Source: Vibrio maritimus (GTDB taxonomy: Bacteria > Pseudomonadota > Gammaproteobacteria > Enterobacterales > Vibrionaceae). From it: 64,000 nucleotides of DNA. Made by a program: the position numbers and the translations under genes. Positions 28,373-38,681 of the stretch are shown here, in pieces. The notes below the pieces were generated by a model. That model made no database searches and was not told where the DNA came from. It saw only the letters and a program-made list of their open reading frames with translations. The stretch lies in contig JYJJ01000067.1 of assembly GCA_003263775.1 (NCBI GenBank), positions 124,001 to 188,000 on the forward strand, read 5' to 3'. How positions within the stretch are numbered: position 1 is the stretch's first letter; every line of letters starts with the position of its first letter.

Positions 28373-30453
28373 ATGGGTGATTTAATAAGAACATTATCCA
28401 CACGACTCACGATCCCTATCGTGCTACTGATGATCTTGGCAATGGTGATTCTTCCTTTACCTCCATTGCTTCTTGACGCGTTTTTTACGTTCAATATCAT
28501 GCTGGCCATTGTGGTACTGTTGGTAAGCAGTACTGTATCGAAGGTTCTCGACTTCTCTGTCTTCCCCTCCCTATTACTCATCGCTACGCTGCTAAGACTC
28601 ACGCTTAATGTGGCATCTACTCGAATCGTACTATTGGAAGGTCACAATGGTGGAGACGCAGCGGGGAAAGTCATTCAGTCTTTTGGTGAAGTGGTCATTG
28701 GTGGCAGCTATGTTGTAGGTATCGTGGTGTTTATCATCCTAATGATCATCAACTTTGTCGTTATCACTAAAGGTGGAGAGCGTATTTCTGAGGTCTCTGC
28801 TCGCTTTACTCTCGATGCTCTGCCTGGCAAGCAAATGGCCATCGATGCCGATCTTAATGCGGGAGCATTGGATCAAGAATCTGCCAAACAACGTCGAAAA
28901 GAAGTGGGTGAAGAAGCTGAATTCTATGGCTCAATGGATGGTGCTAGTAAGTTTGTAAGAGGCGACGCATCGCAGGATTGCTCATTCTGTTTATCAACTT
29001 AATAGGCGGTGTTCTCATTGGGATATTTGAACATGGTCTCAATGCGGAGCAAGCCTTCAAAACCTATGCCTTATTGACGATTGGTGACGGATTGGTCGCG
29101 CAAATTCCATCCCTACTACTTGCCACCTCTGCCGCTATCATTGTCACTCGCATCAATGATGCGGACAACGACATGGCCGAAACGGCTAAACGTCAACTGC
29201 TTGCCACGCCACAAAACCTGTATATGGCAGGTGGTGTCATGTTTGTTATCGGTAGCGTACCTAACATGCCTCACCTCGCGTTCTATACCTTTTCTGTATT
29301 ACTCATTTTTGTTGGTTGGCGACAATCGGTATTTCAGCCTAAAGAGCAACACCCGCAAGACAGTGATGTAGTCACACTACCGAGCCCTGGGCAAGAGCAA
29401 GTCATTGATTGGGGAATCATTCCGACCATTGATGTCATTGCGCTTAAGCTCGGGTTTAAACTGGTTCCTCTGGCCACCGCTAAAAAAGGAGGAAACTTAC
29501 TAAAGAGTATTCGCGGCAGCCGAAAAACACTGAGTGAGCAAATAGGGTTTGTCATTCCAGAAGTCGTGATTAGTGACGATCTGTCTTTAAAGCCGTCTGA
29601 ATACACCATCAGTATTGATGGCGACGAGATTGAGCGCGGAGAGATCTACGCCGATAAAGTTATGGCCGTCGGCGGGCGAATCAACCACCCTGACATTGAA
29701 GGCATTGTTGGTGTCGATCCGGCCTATCAGTTGCCTGCGCTCTGGATTTCAACCACGGATAAAACCAAGGCGATTCATCTCGGGTTTCAAGTGATAGAAG
29801 TACACGATGTTATTGCGACCCATGTAAGTAAAGTATGCAGTGAACATCTTGATGCCATTTTTAATTACGACGACGTCAAAGCACTCAACCTGCGCCTCGC
29901 GTCTCATCATCCCGATCTCGCCGAAAACTTATCGAGTGTGATCTCCCCAAATTTACAGATGCAGGTCATTCGGCAGTTGCTGGCACAGCAAGTACCCATT
30001 ATTAACGTTCGTACTATCGCCAACACCATCATCGAGAGTATTGATACTATCAAAGACCCCATCTTACTCTCGTCAAACATCCGAGTGGCACTCAAACGCA
30101 GTATCATGAACTTAGTGACACCCAACCAGAAGGCCATTAGTGCATTCATTATTGCTCCCGCCCTAGAAGCGGATATTAAAGGGGCTATTTCGTTGTCCCA
30201 ACAAAACGACCCCGCAATTCCCCTCGACTCCATTCCGCTTGAGCCAGGAATATTGCAGAAGTTTCAGAATCGAATGCCAACCATTGTTCAAACAATGCAA
30301 AGCCAGAATGTTCCTCCAGTGGTTGTCGTGCCTCCTACCACAAGACCAATGATAGCTAAACTTGCGAAAGCATTTGCCAAAGAGCTCATCGTTCTCAGCT
30401 ACAACGAAATTCCGAATGATTACGGCTTAAATATCTTGGGTGAAATCGAATAA
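28373..30453 (+). CDS. flhA: FlhA, flagellar export gate protein (one frame break)
   Basis: Export-gate protein forming the cytoplasmic nonameric ring that receives chaperone-substrate complexes and couples export to the proton motive force. Eight or so N-terminal membrane helices contain the FHIPEP signature region (LLRLTLNVASTRIVLLEGHNG in outline; KQMAIDADLNAG). The C-terminal cytoplasmic domain starts near residue 320. The frame breaks near 28968; one added base restores VRGDAIAGLLILFINLIGG and gives 693 residues, the normal length. It is divergent from the flagellins and is followed closely by maf. Confidence 0.95.
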
Positions 30454-30463
30454 AGGAAACGCT

Positions 30464-31783
30464 ATGAATGACATGTACCAACACAACATCACACTGATTC
30501 GACATCGCTGGCCCGAGGTTGCAGAGCGAATTGAACAAGCCGATATCAGTGAGATGTCATTTGAAGTTGTCGAGGACAAAGCGGCAAGTTTAATCATTGA
30601 TGGCATTCAATTATCGAGCACCATTGACCCTATCGAAGAAGCCTTTTTATTTCGGCAGTTAGTGGAAGGCAATCACTACATTATCTGGGGATTAGCGCTT
30701 GGTCACTTACCCGAGCTACTCACACAAGATGAAAGTGCACAGACCATTGGTATTGTTTTGTTTAATTTTGAAGTGACCAAACTAGTATTGCACCTAGTAC
30801 CATTTCACTGGCTAGACGATCCTAGAGTTCAGCTTATCGCGATCTACGAAAGCGCACCTAACCTTAATCAAATGCTCGGCAATATCGCATTTCAAAATTC
30901 AGTCATCATTACAAGTGAAAGAATACTCGCCCAAAAAGACAAGCCCTGGTTATCACGACGTATGGACGATCGCTTGTATACCATCCACTGCCGACTGTCT
31001 CACCACGAAAGAGACTCTGAGTACCAGGAGATTGAAAACCAGAACATAAAGTTATTGCGAAAGCTGCGCCCAATTGAAGAGTATCTCGTCAAGCCTCTCA
31101 AAACTGCCATCATAGTCGGAGCTGGTCCATCGCTAGAACATCACATTGAAGAACTAAAATGGGTATACCAACAGCAGGAACGGCCAGAAATTATTGCTGC
31201 GGCTACAGCATGCACTTGTCTAAAACAACACGGCATCAAGCCAGACGCAGTATTTGCCATCGATATTGATATTCCAGAGTCTTACATCAACTTTGATTTA
31301 GCAAAAGATACCCCGCTCCTTTTCGCCTCCCGAATGCGGCCAGAAATTTTCACCAAATGGAAAGGACCCAAATACTTTTTCCATCTAAGTGACCCAACCT
31401 ATGACCGATTCGCCGAGGCTATTCCTTCATTTAGGTTGTACGTTTATGGGTCAGTTATTCATCCAACAATATACTCAGCGTTGGCTCGAGGCGCCGATAA
31501 GATCTTACTGCTTGGCTGCGATTTTGGTTTTCCAAACGAAATCATCCACTCAGGACTCAGCAACGATACTGACCCTGATAGAAAAATGGATATGTGGATA
31601 GAAAATGGATTAGGCGATGAGATTCGTACTGAAAGCTCATATCGCATGTTTCTGACGGGTGTTGAAAGTCTAATTCAACAAAACCCTGAGATTGATTTTG
31701 TCAATTGGAGCAAAATTGGCGCCAAAATCATCGGTACTCGATATCTAGACTACGGGAATATTGAACATGAAATTAGACCATAA
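30464..31783 (+). CDS. maf: Maf-family flagellin glycosyltransferase (motility accessory factor)
   Basis: 439-residue cytoplasmic protein of the Maf/MptE-like (DUF115) family, which transfers nonulosonic acids such as pseudaminic acid onto Ser/Thr of flagellin before export. The central domain begins with AIIVGAGPSLEHH (residues 215-227), followed by ATACTCLKQHGIKPDAVFAID and KILLLGCDFGFP. ATG 30464 has AAAGGAAA upstream and lies 10 nt after flhA. It is placed beside the flagellins on one side and the Pse sugar island on the other, which is strong context for a flagellin-modifying enzyme. Confidence 0.92.
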   Translation: MNDMYQHNITLIRHRWPEVAERIEQADISEMSFEVVEDKAASLIIDGIQLSSTIDPIEEAFLFRQLVEGNHYIIWGLALGHLPELLTQDESAQTIGIVLFNFEVTKLVLHLVPFHWLDDPRVQLIAIYESAPNLNQMLGNIAFQNSVIITSERILAQKDKPWLSRRMDDRLYTIHCRLSHHERDSEYQEIENQNIKLLRKLRPIEEYLVKPLKTAIIVGAGPSLEHHIEELKWVYQQQERPEIIAAATACTCLKQHGIKPDAVFAIDIDIPESYINFDLAKDTPLLFASRMRPEIFTKWKGPKYFFHLSDPTYDRFAEAIPSFRLYVYGSVIHPTIYSALARGADKILLLGCDFGFPNEIIHSGLSNDTDPDRKMDMWIENGLGDEIRTESSYRMFLTGVESLIQQNPEIDFVNWSKIGAKIIGTRYLDYGNIEHEIRP

Positions 31784-32015
31784 CAAAACCTTTAGCAAAG
31801 CCAGCGAATGCTATTACTACGGCGACTGTTTAAGCGGTGACAGAATGCTCAGCCTCTGCTTTCTTGCTCTCAGCAGTCTTGCAGAAGAGTCACCAAAGGA
31901 TGAAAGCGCTATTTTAGAGTTCATCAAAACCATACGAACTCAACGAAATAGTGAAAACTATGTTGGGCTCGCTGATTCATTGACTCGAGTACGCCATCAG
32001 TTTTTCGACATATAA
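31767..32015 (+). CDS. Small hypothetical protein coupled to maf (82 aa)
   Basis: Unrecognised, probably all-helical protein (YYYGDCLSGDRMLSLCFLAL, then acidic and basic helices). Its ATG overlaps the maf stop by 17 nt, which implies coupled translation. It converges with the methyltransferase gene, 17 nt away. A small partner or chaperone of Maf is conceivable from position only. Confidence 0.7.
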   Translation: MKLDHNKTFSKASECYYYGDCLSGDRMLSLCFLALSSLAEESPKDESAILEFIKTIRTQRNSENYVGLADSLTRVRHQFFDI

Positions 32016-32032
32016 AAAGAGTGACGGCCATT

Positions 32033-33112
32033 TTATTTCGGCACAGCAAAGATCACCGTTTCACAATAGCCACAGGTGTAATGTCTCATGAAGATATCGT
32101 AGTCAACTAACTGAGATAGATAGTGATAGATTTGAACAAAGTCATCAGCTCGATGATAGGCGCTGATCGCCAAATTCGGTCTGTGTTTGTTAATAGTATT
32201 TACAGCGCCGTTTAGCACCTCCATCTCAAACCCCTCAACATCAAGCTTAATGTAACTTGGAATAACGTTTGGGTTTTCCTGACAAAATATATCGAGTGTC
32301 GTTACCTGGACTTTAGGTGCATCAGCTGACGCATCTATCAAACTGGAAGAAGAGCCGTCAAACTCCATGTTTGCCCAACCCGGCTTGCTGCCTAAGGCCG
32401 CATTGATACATAGGTATCGATGGTCTTGGTGAAAACCGGCTTGCAGCGATTGAAACTGCTCAGGGACAGGTTCAAACAGCACCGTTTTAGATTCGGGATA
32501 ACGCTGTATGTACGCTTGGGAATTTAGTCCGTCAAACGCCCCCACATCAATAAAGTAGCGCGCCCCAGGCTGATTCAAAAAAGGTTCAATATACATTTCA
32601 CTCGGTGGTGTGAACGTAAAATCAGCAATATGTCGACTGTCGTAAGAGAGCTTAAACGCGATTAACTTATCAAACACCTGCTTTGATAATTCATCCGATA
32701 GACGCTCTCTTAACGCATCAAACGTCGCTTGGTGTTGACGATAGATCTCCGGAAACCCTTGCCAATATAGAATGCCAGACATGGGAATATCGGAGTGCTT
32801 CATAATGGCAAACACATCAAGTTGCTGTGCTGATTTCTGTTCCAAAATACGTTTAATTGTAATGGTATTGGCACAAGTGACCGCATTAATGACCATCGCT
32901 TGCTCTGGTAGTGCATCACTTCTCAACACGGGCAGACCATGAAAGTGGGGGCTTGCATAAAAACCATCAACAACACCATCAATCGAAACTTGGTGGGCTT
33001 GATAATAGTCAATAAGCTCTTTCGCTTCTGGCGTAGTGCCATAAATAAACCGCGGGCTTTCTCCTTTTTCAAAGCGGTAAAGAAAATCGGTCGTGCTATT
33101 TATTTCGGACAT
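32033..33112 (-). CDS. Two-domain FkbM-family methyltransferase
   Basis: 359 residues. The first 150 resemble a nucleotide-binding Rossmann module (FIYGTTPEAKELIDYYQ, then VDGFYASPHFHGLPVL). The second half is an FkbM-type S-adenosylmethionine-dependent O-methyltransferase with motif I FIDVGAFDGLNSQAY and the family motif YIKLDVEGFEMEVLNGA. It is the last gene of the sugar island and overlaps the adenylating ligase by 13 nt. A role in O-methylating the nonulosonic acid or its acyl group is inferred from context. Confidence 0.88.
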   Translation of the reverse strand: MSEINSTTDFLYRFEKGESPRFIYGTTPEAKELIDYYQAHQVSIDGVVDGFYASPHFHGLPVLRSDALPEQAMVINAVTCANTITIKRILEQKSAQQLDVFAIMKHSDIPMSGILYWQGFPEIYRQHQATFDALRERLSDELSKQVFDKLIAFKLSYDSRHIADFTFTPPSEMYIEPFLNQPGARYFIDVGAFDGLNSQAYIQRYPESKTVLFEPVPEQFQSLQAGFHQDHRYLCINAALGSKPGWANMEFDGSSSSLIDASADAPKVQVTTLDIFCQENPNVIPSYIKLDVEGFEMEVLNGAVNTINKHRPNLAISAYHRADDFVQIYHYLSQLVDYDIFMRHYTCGYCETVIFAVPK

Positions 33113-34646
33113 GATGCTCCCTCATTTGAGTAACTTAAATGATGCAATCTCGAACCCACTTGTTCTGTGTCTTGATTCATCTCTTGTCTCAAACACGGCT
33201 TATCTATTTTACCGCTCGCCGTTTTAGGTAATTCGGTGACAAACCGATAGTGAAGTGGACGTTGGAAAGAAGCGAGACCATCACAAGCCAACTTTCTCAA
33301 CTGTTGTTCCAACAATTTACTAGGATGCTCTGTCGCACAAACCGCCAGAACGGTTTCACCCAAGGTGCTATCTGGTAAGCCAATGACCGCTACCTCATTG
33401 ATAGAATCATGTTGATTCAATACCTCCTCTATGTCTTTAGGGTAAACATTACTCCCCCGACTATGATCACATCCTTGATCCGCCCTACATAGGTGACAAA
33501 GCCTTGCTGATCCATCCATCCCAAATCACCGGTAAGAAAATAACCACCACTCCATGCGCTGCATGTTTGATCTAAAGCTCGGTAATACTCCACAAAAGCT
33601 AGTGGTGATTTCACGGCAATCTGACCAAGCTCACCGCTAGGCACTGGACGCAAATTGTCGTCCAAAATATTCAGTTCCACATTTGAGCAAGCCGCCCCCA
33701 CCGTAGCCATCTTTGATTCACTGGCTTGCAACGATAAATGCGTAGCAATCGCGACTTCTGTCGCCCCATAGATTTCACTGATTTCACAACCCAGCGACTG
33801 GTATATTTGGTGCTTGAAATGGGTATCCACCGGAGCAGATGAACACACCAAATGACGTAAACTGCTCAATTTGTTTAGAGCTGCTATCAAGTGATGTTTT
33901 AATACATAAAGATGAGAAGCAACGCTGATGACAAACGTCACCCGAAACTCGGATACCAATTCAATCCATTGTTTAGGGTTGAATCGACGCTGACAAACCA
34001 GCGTAGCTCCAAGAGTCAAAGCCACAAAACACAAACGTTGCCCCAAAGAATGGAAAAATGGCGATGCACACAATACAACATCAGACTCCGACAGCTGGTA
34101 CAACGCTTGTGTCTGGTGAGCGCGAGCAAGTTTACAAGCCTGCGTTACCGCTATAGGCTTTGGCGCGCCAGTAGAGCCAGACGAAAGCGTGATTAGATAT
34201 GGCGAAGACGGCGGTGATTTTGGCTGACTTTTCGCTGCAGATAGCAAAGACAATTCTACAGGTACAGCGGAGCTCAACTGCCATACTTCACCGCTAAATG
34301 AAGCACTGTGGTCAAAACATGCATCATCAACAATCACCATCGAAACATCACAGTGAGTCATCATCTTGTCCAGCTGATGCAGCTTCAATTGAGGATTACA
34401 CGGAATGAACGTTCGATTGCTGCGAGCACAAGCAACGGCAACAACAATATTACTTATCGGGCAATCACTAACGAGTGCCACATGACCATACAGCGTATGT
34501 TTATCTAGTACTTGGGAAACGACAGCAACTTGCTTCATTAGCGCTGAATAGGTAAGTGACAGCCCATCACTCACCACAGCCGTCTTAGTCGGAAATCGCT
34601 GGCTTACTTGCTGTATCACATCAAATAACGGCGTATCGCTGTTCAT
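33100..34646 (-). CDS. AMP-dependent ligase / adenylation enzyme (one frame break)
   Basis: Activates a carboxylic acid as an acyl-AMP and presumably loads it on the carrier protein encoded just upstream. 515 residues after repair. Core motifs: TLSSGSTGAPKP (phosphate loop), EIYGATEVA, LTGDLGWMDQQGFVTYVGRIKD and the C-terminal catalytic Lys in PKTASGKIDK. The frame breaks near 33450; one added base restores VGGVNVYPKDIEEVLNQ. Start at ATG 34646, overlapping the carrier gene by 26 nt. The acid used cannot be told from sequence. Confidence 0.9.
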
Positions 34647-34911
34647 TTTTGAGTTCACTCCCCATTGGTCGATGACTTGAAAGCTCAGCGACTAAACCGG
34701 CTAAATTTGAAACCACTCGATACTCTTCTCGGGAGAATTTTGCTGCGGGAATGGAGCAATCAAACTCCAGCTCAATATCCATGATGAACTGCAGTGCCGA
34801 AAAAGAATCCAGCTCTAAATCGCGAACAAAGTCTGAACTCGGTAAGATCTCTGAGCTAGCGGTATAATCTTTAAGCCTGTCTACCATAAAATCCACTATC
34901 TGCGATGTCAT
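34621..34911 (-). CDS. Acyl carrier protein
   Basis: 96-residue four-helix carrier with the phosphopantetheine attachment Ser36 in LELDSFSALQF and the acidic helix 2 typical of carriers. Start at ATG 34911, overlapping the pseI stop by 4 nt; it overlaps the ligase by 26 nt. It is not the housekeeping AcpP. With the ligase, it forms an acyl-activating pair inside the sugar island. Confidence 0.92.
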   Translation of the reverse strand: MTSQIVDFMVDRLKDYTASSEILPSSDFVRDLELDSFSALQFIMDIELEFDCSIPAAKFSREEYRVVSNLAGLVAELSSHRPMGSELKNEQRYAVI

Positions 34912-35965
34912 TCCAGTACCTCCCAAGAAAGCCTATCCCCCAGCTCCAAGTCTACTTTTGCGCGGCGACCTATCACCTTCGGTTTATCACTGACAGGTAA
35001 GCCAAAGCATGGCCTAACTGAGCGAATATGTTGTTCTGTAATAATTTCTCCAGCCTTGATATCTCGGCTGATGTACAAGGAGCGACGTCCATTGGCATTT
35101 TTCGCAGCACTAGGGCTAAGATCGTAAGTCACAATACCAAGGGCTAGCTGAGCCTTTTTAACCTCGTCAACTAACATAGAAAATTCGCTCACAGTAAGAG
35201 AGAAAAAGCTGTCCACCGAATCAGTATCATCGTCGAGCTTAATGTGCTTTTCGAGCATCGAGGCATTGAGAGTAGCCGCCGCGATTGGAACTCCTAGACC
35301 TGTTGTGTGATCAGAGAGTCCGACTGGAACAGAGAATGTCTGTGCCATGTTTTGCATGGTTCTTAAGTTGACTTCATTCGCAGGTGTTGGGTAAGCAGTT
35401 GTGCATTTAAGAAGTCCAATATCGTGACAACCGTATCGCTCTAGCGTCGCAATCGCTCGGCTAATGTCGGTTAAATTCGCCAATCCGGTTGATAAAATTA
35501 CGGGTTTGCCTGTTTTAGCTACGCGTTCCAAAATCTCTACATCAACAATTTCTGGCGCTGCGATTTTGTAAACCTTAACTGGGTATTTCTCTAGTTCATC
35601 AATGGATGTGGTATCAAAGACACTGCCAAACACTTCAATCCCAAGCTGCGCCGCGTATTGAAAAATATCATCGAGCCACTCCCACGGCGTATGTGCATGT
35701 TGATAGAGCTCATAGAGCGTTTTATGCTGCGCCCAGGCATTATCCTCGGCTATGACAAAATCCGGCTTATCGGATTTAAGCGTAATGGTATCTGGGGTGT
35801 ACACTTGAATTTTCACCGCATCAGCACCTGCTTTCGCTGCGGCTTCGAGCATTTGTAACGCTCGCTCTAAACTGCCCCGTGATTGCCAGACAACTCAGCA
35901 ATGACAAAGCAAGGTTCTGATTCCCCGATACGCCTGCTGCCAATATGAAATGTTTTATTTGCCAT
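34908..35965 (-). CDS. pseI: PseI-type nonulosonate synthase (one frame break)
   Basis: NeuB-family enzyme condensing a 6-deoxy-hexosamine with phosphoenolpyruvate to pseudaminic acid. 352 residues after repair. The TIM-barrel part contains GADAVKIQVYTPDTITL, KTGKPVILSTGLA and GLSDHTTG. The C-terminal SAF/antifreeze-like domain starts near residue 290 (SLYISRDIKAGEIIT, DRLSWE). The frame breaks near 35876 in a G run; one added G gives ELSGNHGGSLERALQML. Overlaps the oxidoreductase stop by 11 nt and the carrier gene by 4 nt. Confidence 0.93.
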
Positions 35966-37121
35966 CTACACGCTCTCCACAAATGACTCGAGCATCTTGG
36001 CGTACCGCCTTCGCAGCGAACTCTAGCAGTTGAAGCCCTTCTCTCGCGCTATAAGCATCAAACACATAAGGACTTGAGGTGATTTGCCCACTCTGCTTAA
36101 ACTCCAAAGCGGTATCAGCTAAATCACTGTAAAGATTGGCAAAGGCTTCAATAAAGCCACCGGGGTGCCCAGGTTTAAAGCGCTCACGATTTTCACTACC
36201 TCCCAGGTTGCCACGGTTGTAGATGGAACAGACTGATTTCACATCAAAAACTTGCAGCGTTTCTGGCTGCTCTTGTACCCAAGTTAACCGTCCCTTCGAG
36301 CCATAAATATCAACTTTCAGACCATTCTTGTGCCCTAATGCTGACTTGCTCATCCAGAACTTAGCTTTGAACCCTAAATCATAATCAACCCAAAGGTGCG
36401 CATCATCGACAATGCCTTCAAACTTCGAAAAGTTAGAGAAGTCGGCCTTCACACTGGTCGCACTGCCCCCTGTTATAAAACGACAAAGATGCTCAACATG
36501 CACGCCTAGATCAAGAAGCAATGTTGGTACGTTCCCATCAACAAGTCGCCAGCGCTGCGGCGATACATCACCATGATTTTGGATAAAAGCATCCGAGGGC
36601 ATCTCTATGTTGACTTGCAGCACCTCGCCAATTTGCCCTCCAAGTATTAAGCGACGCATCTCACGAACCATGGGATAACCGGTGTAGTTGAAAGTAACGT
36701 ATAAAGCACCGCGACTATTCTCGAGGCTTTCGACTACCTGATCACAATCCATGACATTGGCACACATCGCCTTTTCACAAATGACAAACGCATCTCTTGC
36801 TAACAGGTAGTTGACCACATCCACATGGTCAGGCGTTGGCGTTAATACCACAAACGCATCAACAGTATCGATTTCTGCTTCAACCAAGCTATGCCAATTT
36901 GGGTAACAGCGCTGCTCGGATATATCCCAAGCTTGAGCAGTTTCGTGATTCAGCGATTCATTTCTTGAAAAGCAACCGGCAGTGACCTTCCAGCGGTTAT
37001 CGAGCTGGGAAGCTGCCCAATGGGCATAACCCACCGCAGAGTTTATCCCCCACCAATCAATGCCAGTTGCATCGGTGTATTCTGTTTTCGATTGAACACT
37101 AGACACCCTCCCTGTATACAA
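35955..37121 (-). CDS. Gfo/Idh/MocA-type oxidoreductase
   Basis: NAD(P)-dependent sugar oxidoreductase-like protein, up to 388 residues. N-terminal Rossmann region (WWGINSAVGYAHWAASQL), then DAFVICEKAMCANV, which holds the conserved EKP-like Lys (here EKA), and a C-terminal substrate domain with LLDLGVHVEHLCRF (conserved D and H). The start is unclear: 37121 is TTG, no ATG lies near, and GTG at 37106 is possible. It lies in the Pse island between a hairpin and pseI. The reaction is unknown; oxidation of a sugar or acyl group of the glycan is plausible. Confidence 0.85.
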   Translation of the reverse strand: MYTGRVSSVQSKTEYTDATGIDWWGINSAVGYAHWAASQLDNRWKVTAGCFSRNESLNHETAQAWDISEQRCYPNWHSLVEAEIDTVDAFVVLTPTPDHVDVVNYLLARDAFVICEKAMCANVMDCDQVVESLENSRGALYVTFNYTGYPMVREMRRLILGGQIGEVLQVNIEMPSDAFIQNHGDVSPQRWRLVDGNVPTLLLDLGVHVEHLCRFITGGSATSVKADFSNFSKFEGIVDDAHLWVDYDLGFKAKFWMSKSALGHKNGLKVDIYGSKGRLTWVQEQPETLQVFDVKSVCSIYNRGNLGGSENRERFKPGHPGGFIEAFANLYSDLADTALEFKQSGQITSSPYVFDAYSAREGLQLLEFAAKAVRQDARVICGERVDGK

Positions 37122-37125
37122 AATT

Positions 37126-37160
37126 AAACCGCGCTTCCTCTACCCCGGAGAAAGCGGTTT
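37126..37160. terminator. Long hairpin inside the sugar island
   Basis: Arms AAACCG(CG)CTTCCTC (from 37126) and GAGAAAGCGGTTT (ending about 37159) pair over roughly 13 bp with one wobble around a 7-base loop. It follows directly after the stop of the acetyltransferase-like gene. T-rich tails occur on both sides (TTTTT plus strand, AATTTTG minus strand). A terminator or attenuator dividing the island into pseB-C-H-F-G and the tailoring genes. Confidence 0.6.
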
Positions 37161-37652
37161 TTATGGCTTGGTAATGATGTTTCTCTGGCTCGGCGGGGCA
37201 AAACCAACATAACGATTGAGCAAATTGACGAAGTCGTTGTCCTTTTGAATCACGGCAATCCAAGGCACATTGGGAAACTCGCGGTCGCATGTCTCCAACT
37301 GCCACTGCAATGCCACAATTGAGTCTTGAAACTGAAGCTCACCTCCACAGACAAACCAACCACCAATCAAATAGTCTTTTTCAGAAATCGACACCTTTTG
37401 ATGCCAGATATACAAAAGCTTGCTGCAATTTTTCTCTAGCAAGAATGAATGACGCTCACTCCCTAACCACCAAGCGGTATGAGCAAGTAAATCGATGCGA
37501 TGCTTACTGAGCATATTGTTTTGGTTCTGCGCCAAGTTTCGGCTATCTAGGTAATGGCGAATATCGCTGTCCTTCACTGCTCGTAATCGATAACCATCTC
37601 CAAGGGAATGCCAGTTTTCCTCTTTGTTTGCTGACTTAGGGCTTGCAGGCAT
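37161..37652 (-). CDS. GNAT-like acyltransferase of the sugar island
   Basis: 163-residue protein with an N-terminal GNAT-like entry (YRLRAVKDSDIRHYLDSRN) and a C-terminal NLLNRYVGFAPP, a pattern seen at the end of GNAT domains. The central acetyl-CoA site is poorly conserved. It overlaps the end of pseG by 79 nt and lacks a clear ribosome binding site, so a missed frame break or a PseG fusion cannot be excluded. A second transferase besides PseH would fit acylation of another amino group or use of acyl carrier protein. Confidence 0.65.
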   Translation of the reverse strand: MPASPKSANKEENWHSLGDGYRLRAVKDSDIRHYLDSRNLAQNQNNMLSKHRIDLLAHTAWWLGSERHSFLLEKNCSKLLYIWHQKVSISEKDYLIGGWFVCGGELQFQDSIVALQWQLETCDREFPNVPWIAVIQKDNDFVNLLNRYVGFAPPSQRNIITKP

Positions 37653-38681
37653 TGGTATAGCCCCCCCTCTCTCAGCATTACTCCGCTTATCCTTTTAGCA
37701 CCTCGAAAGTCTATCTGGACGGGCGCGTGTTCAATACTTGAGACTAAACGGTGATAGTGTTTCCTAGCTGCCGTGATAAATAGCGGCACAAACGCCACAT
37801 CAATATCATCGCCTTGATTAAAATGAAGCGGATGCCCTAACTGAGTTAAATGTTCAAGGTTATTGTCTTGGTTACTCGCAATAGAAAAAGTCAGACTTGG
37901 AATTCGATGAGCCAGCATTTGTAATAATGTTCCCCCGGCAGCACCGATATAGAAGTCGATGTTGGCAAGGTAAGACGTCAAGTCTACAGCGCCTGTATGA
38001 ACTCAATGTTCGGAGAATGGCTGTACCTCGCGATGAGCTCCTCTGCATTAATAGCAAAGGGGCCGATAACCACTTGGTACTCAATATCAGCGCTGTTGCT
38101 GTCCTCCAACAAAACATCCAGATACGGTTTCAGCAATAACAAATCGCCGCCGCCGCCAAGGCTCATCATCACTTTAAAGTTAGGATTTCCGTTCCTGCCA
38201 GGATCTACTTGTGGGCTCTGAGCGATACAAGCGTAATTCGGCCCAAGTAGCTTTTGAGCGACTTCGCTAGAGCTGTAGTTGTCATAGGTATCTCTCCACA
38301 CCATCGACTATCTATCAGCACATCACAGTGATGCTGACGAAGAATGTCATCAAAGACGGCAAGCTTGACGCCAAGCTCAGTTATCGCTTGTTCTAAGCCT
38401 AGGTCAAACTCATAGTCATCCAACACTACCCAATCGATTGGGCTTTGCTGGGTGTATTCACAAAGGGCATCAATTAGAAGTTCGTTTGCGGATCGAGCTT
38501 TGTGCTGACAACAAACAAAACTGAAGGGCTCAACGAAAGGGCGATGCTTAGTCGACAGCTCATCAAACAAAAATTCAATCATGCAACCTTCATCCTGAAG
38601 AGCCTTAGCAAGCAGTCGACAACGCATAATATGACCTAACCCTTTGTTAGGCTTACCGCTAAGCACAAAGACGATACGCAT
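37574..38681 (-). CDS. pseG: PseG, UDP-sugar hydrolase (two frame breaks)
   Basis: Removes UDP from UDP-2,4-diacetamido-trideoxy-L-altrose. About 369 residues after repair. The N-terminal glycine-rich start (SGKPNKGLGHIMRCRLLA), VVLDDYEFD, the UDP-binding MMSLGGGGDLLLL and FYIGAAGGTLLQML are GT-B-like signatures of PseG. Frame breaks lie near 38290 (after LIDSRWCG) and near 37985 (one G missing, restoring IQALVDLTSYLANIDFY). ATG 38681 overlaps the pseF stop and has GGAG 8 nt upstream. The true C-terminal end is uncertain because of the overlap with the next gene. Confidence 0.85.

Noticed and set aside
28319..28373. Earlier in-frame start for flhA at 28319
   Set aside because: It adds an atypical polar N terminus and lies upstream of the best promoter -10; the family normally starts as at 28373.
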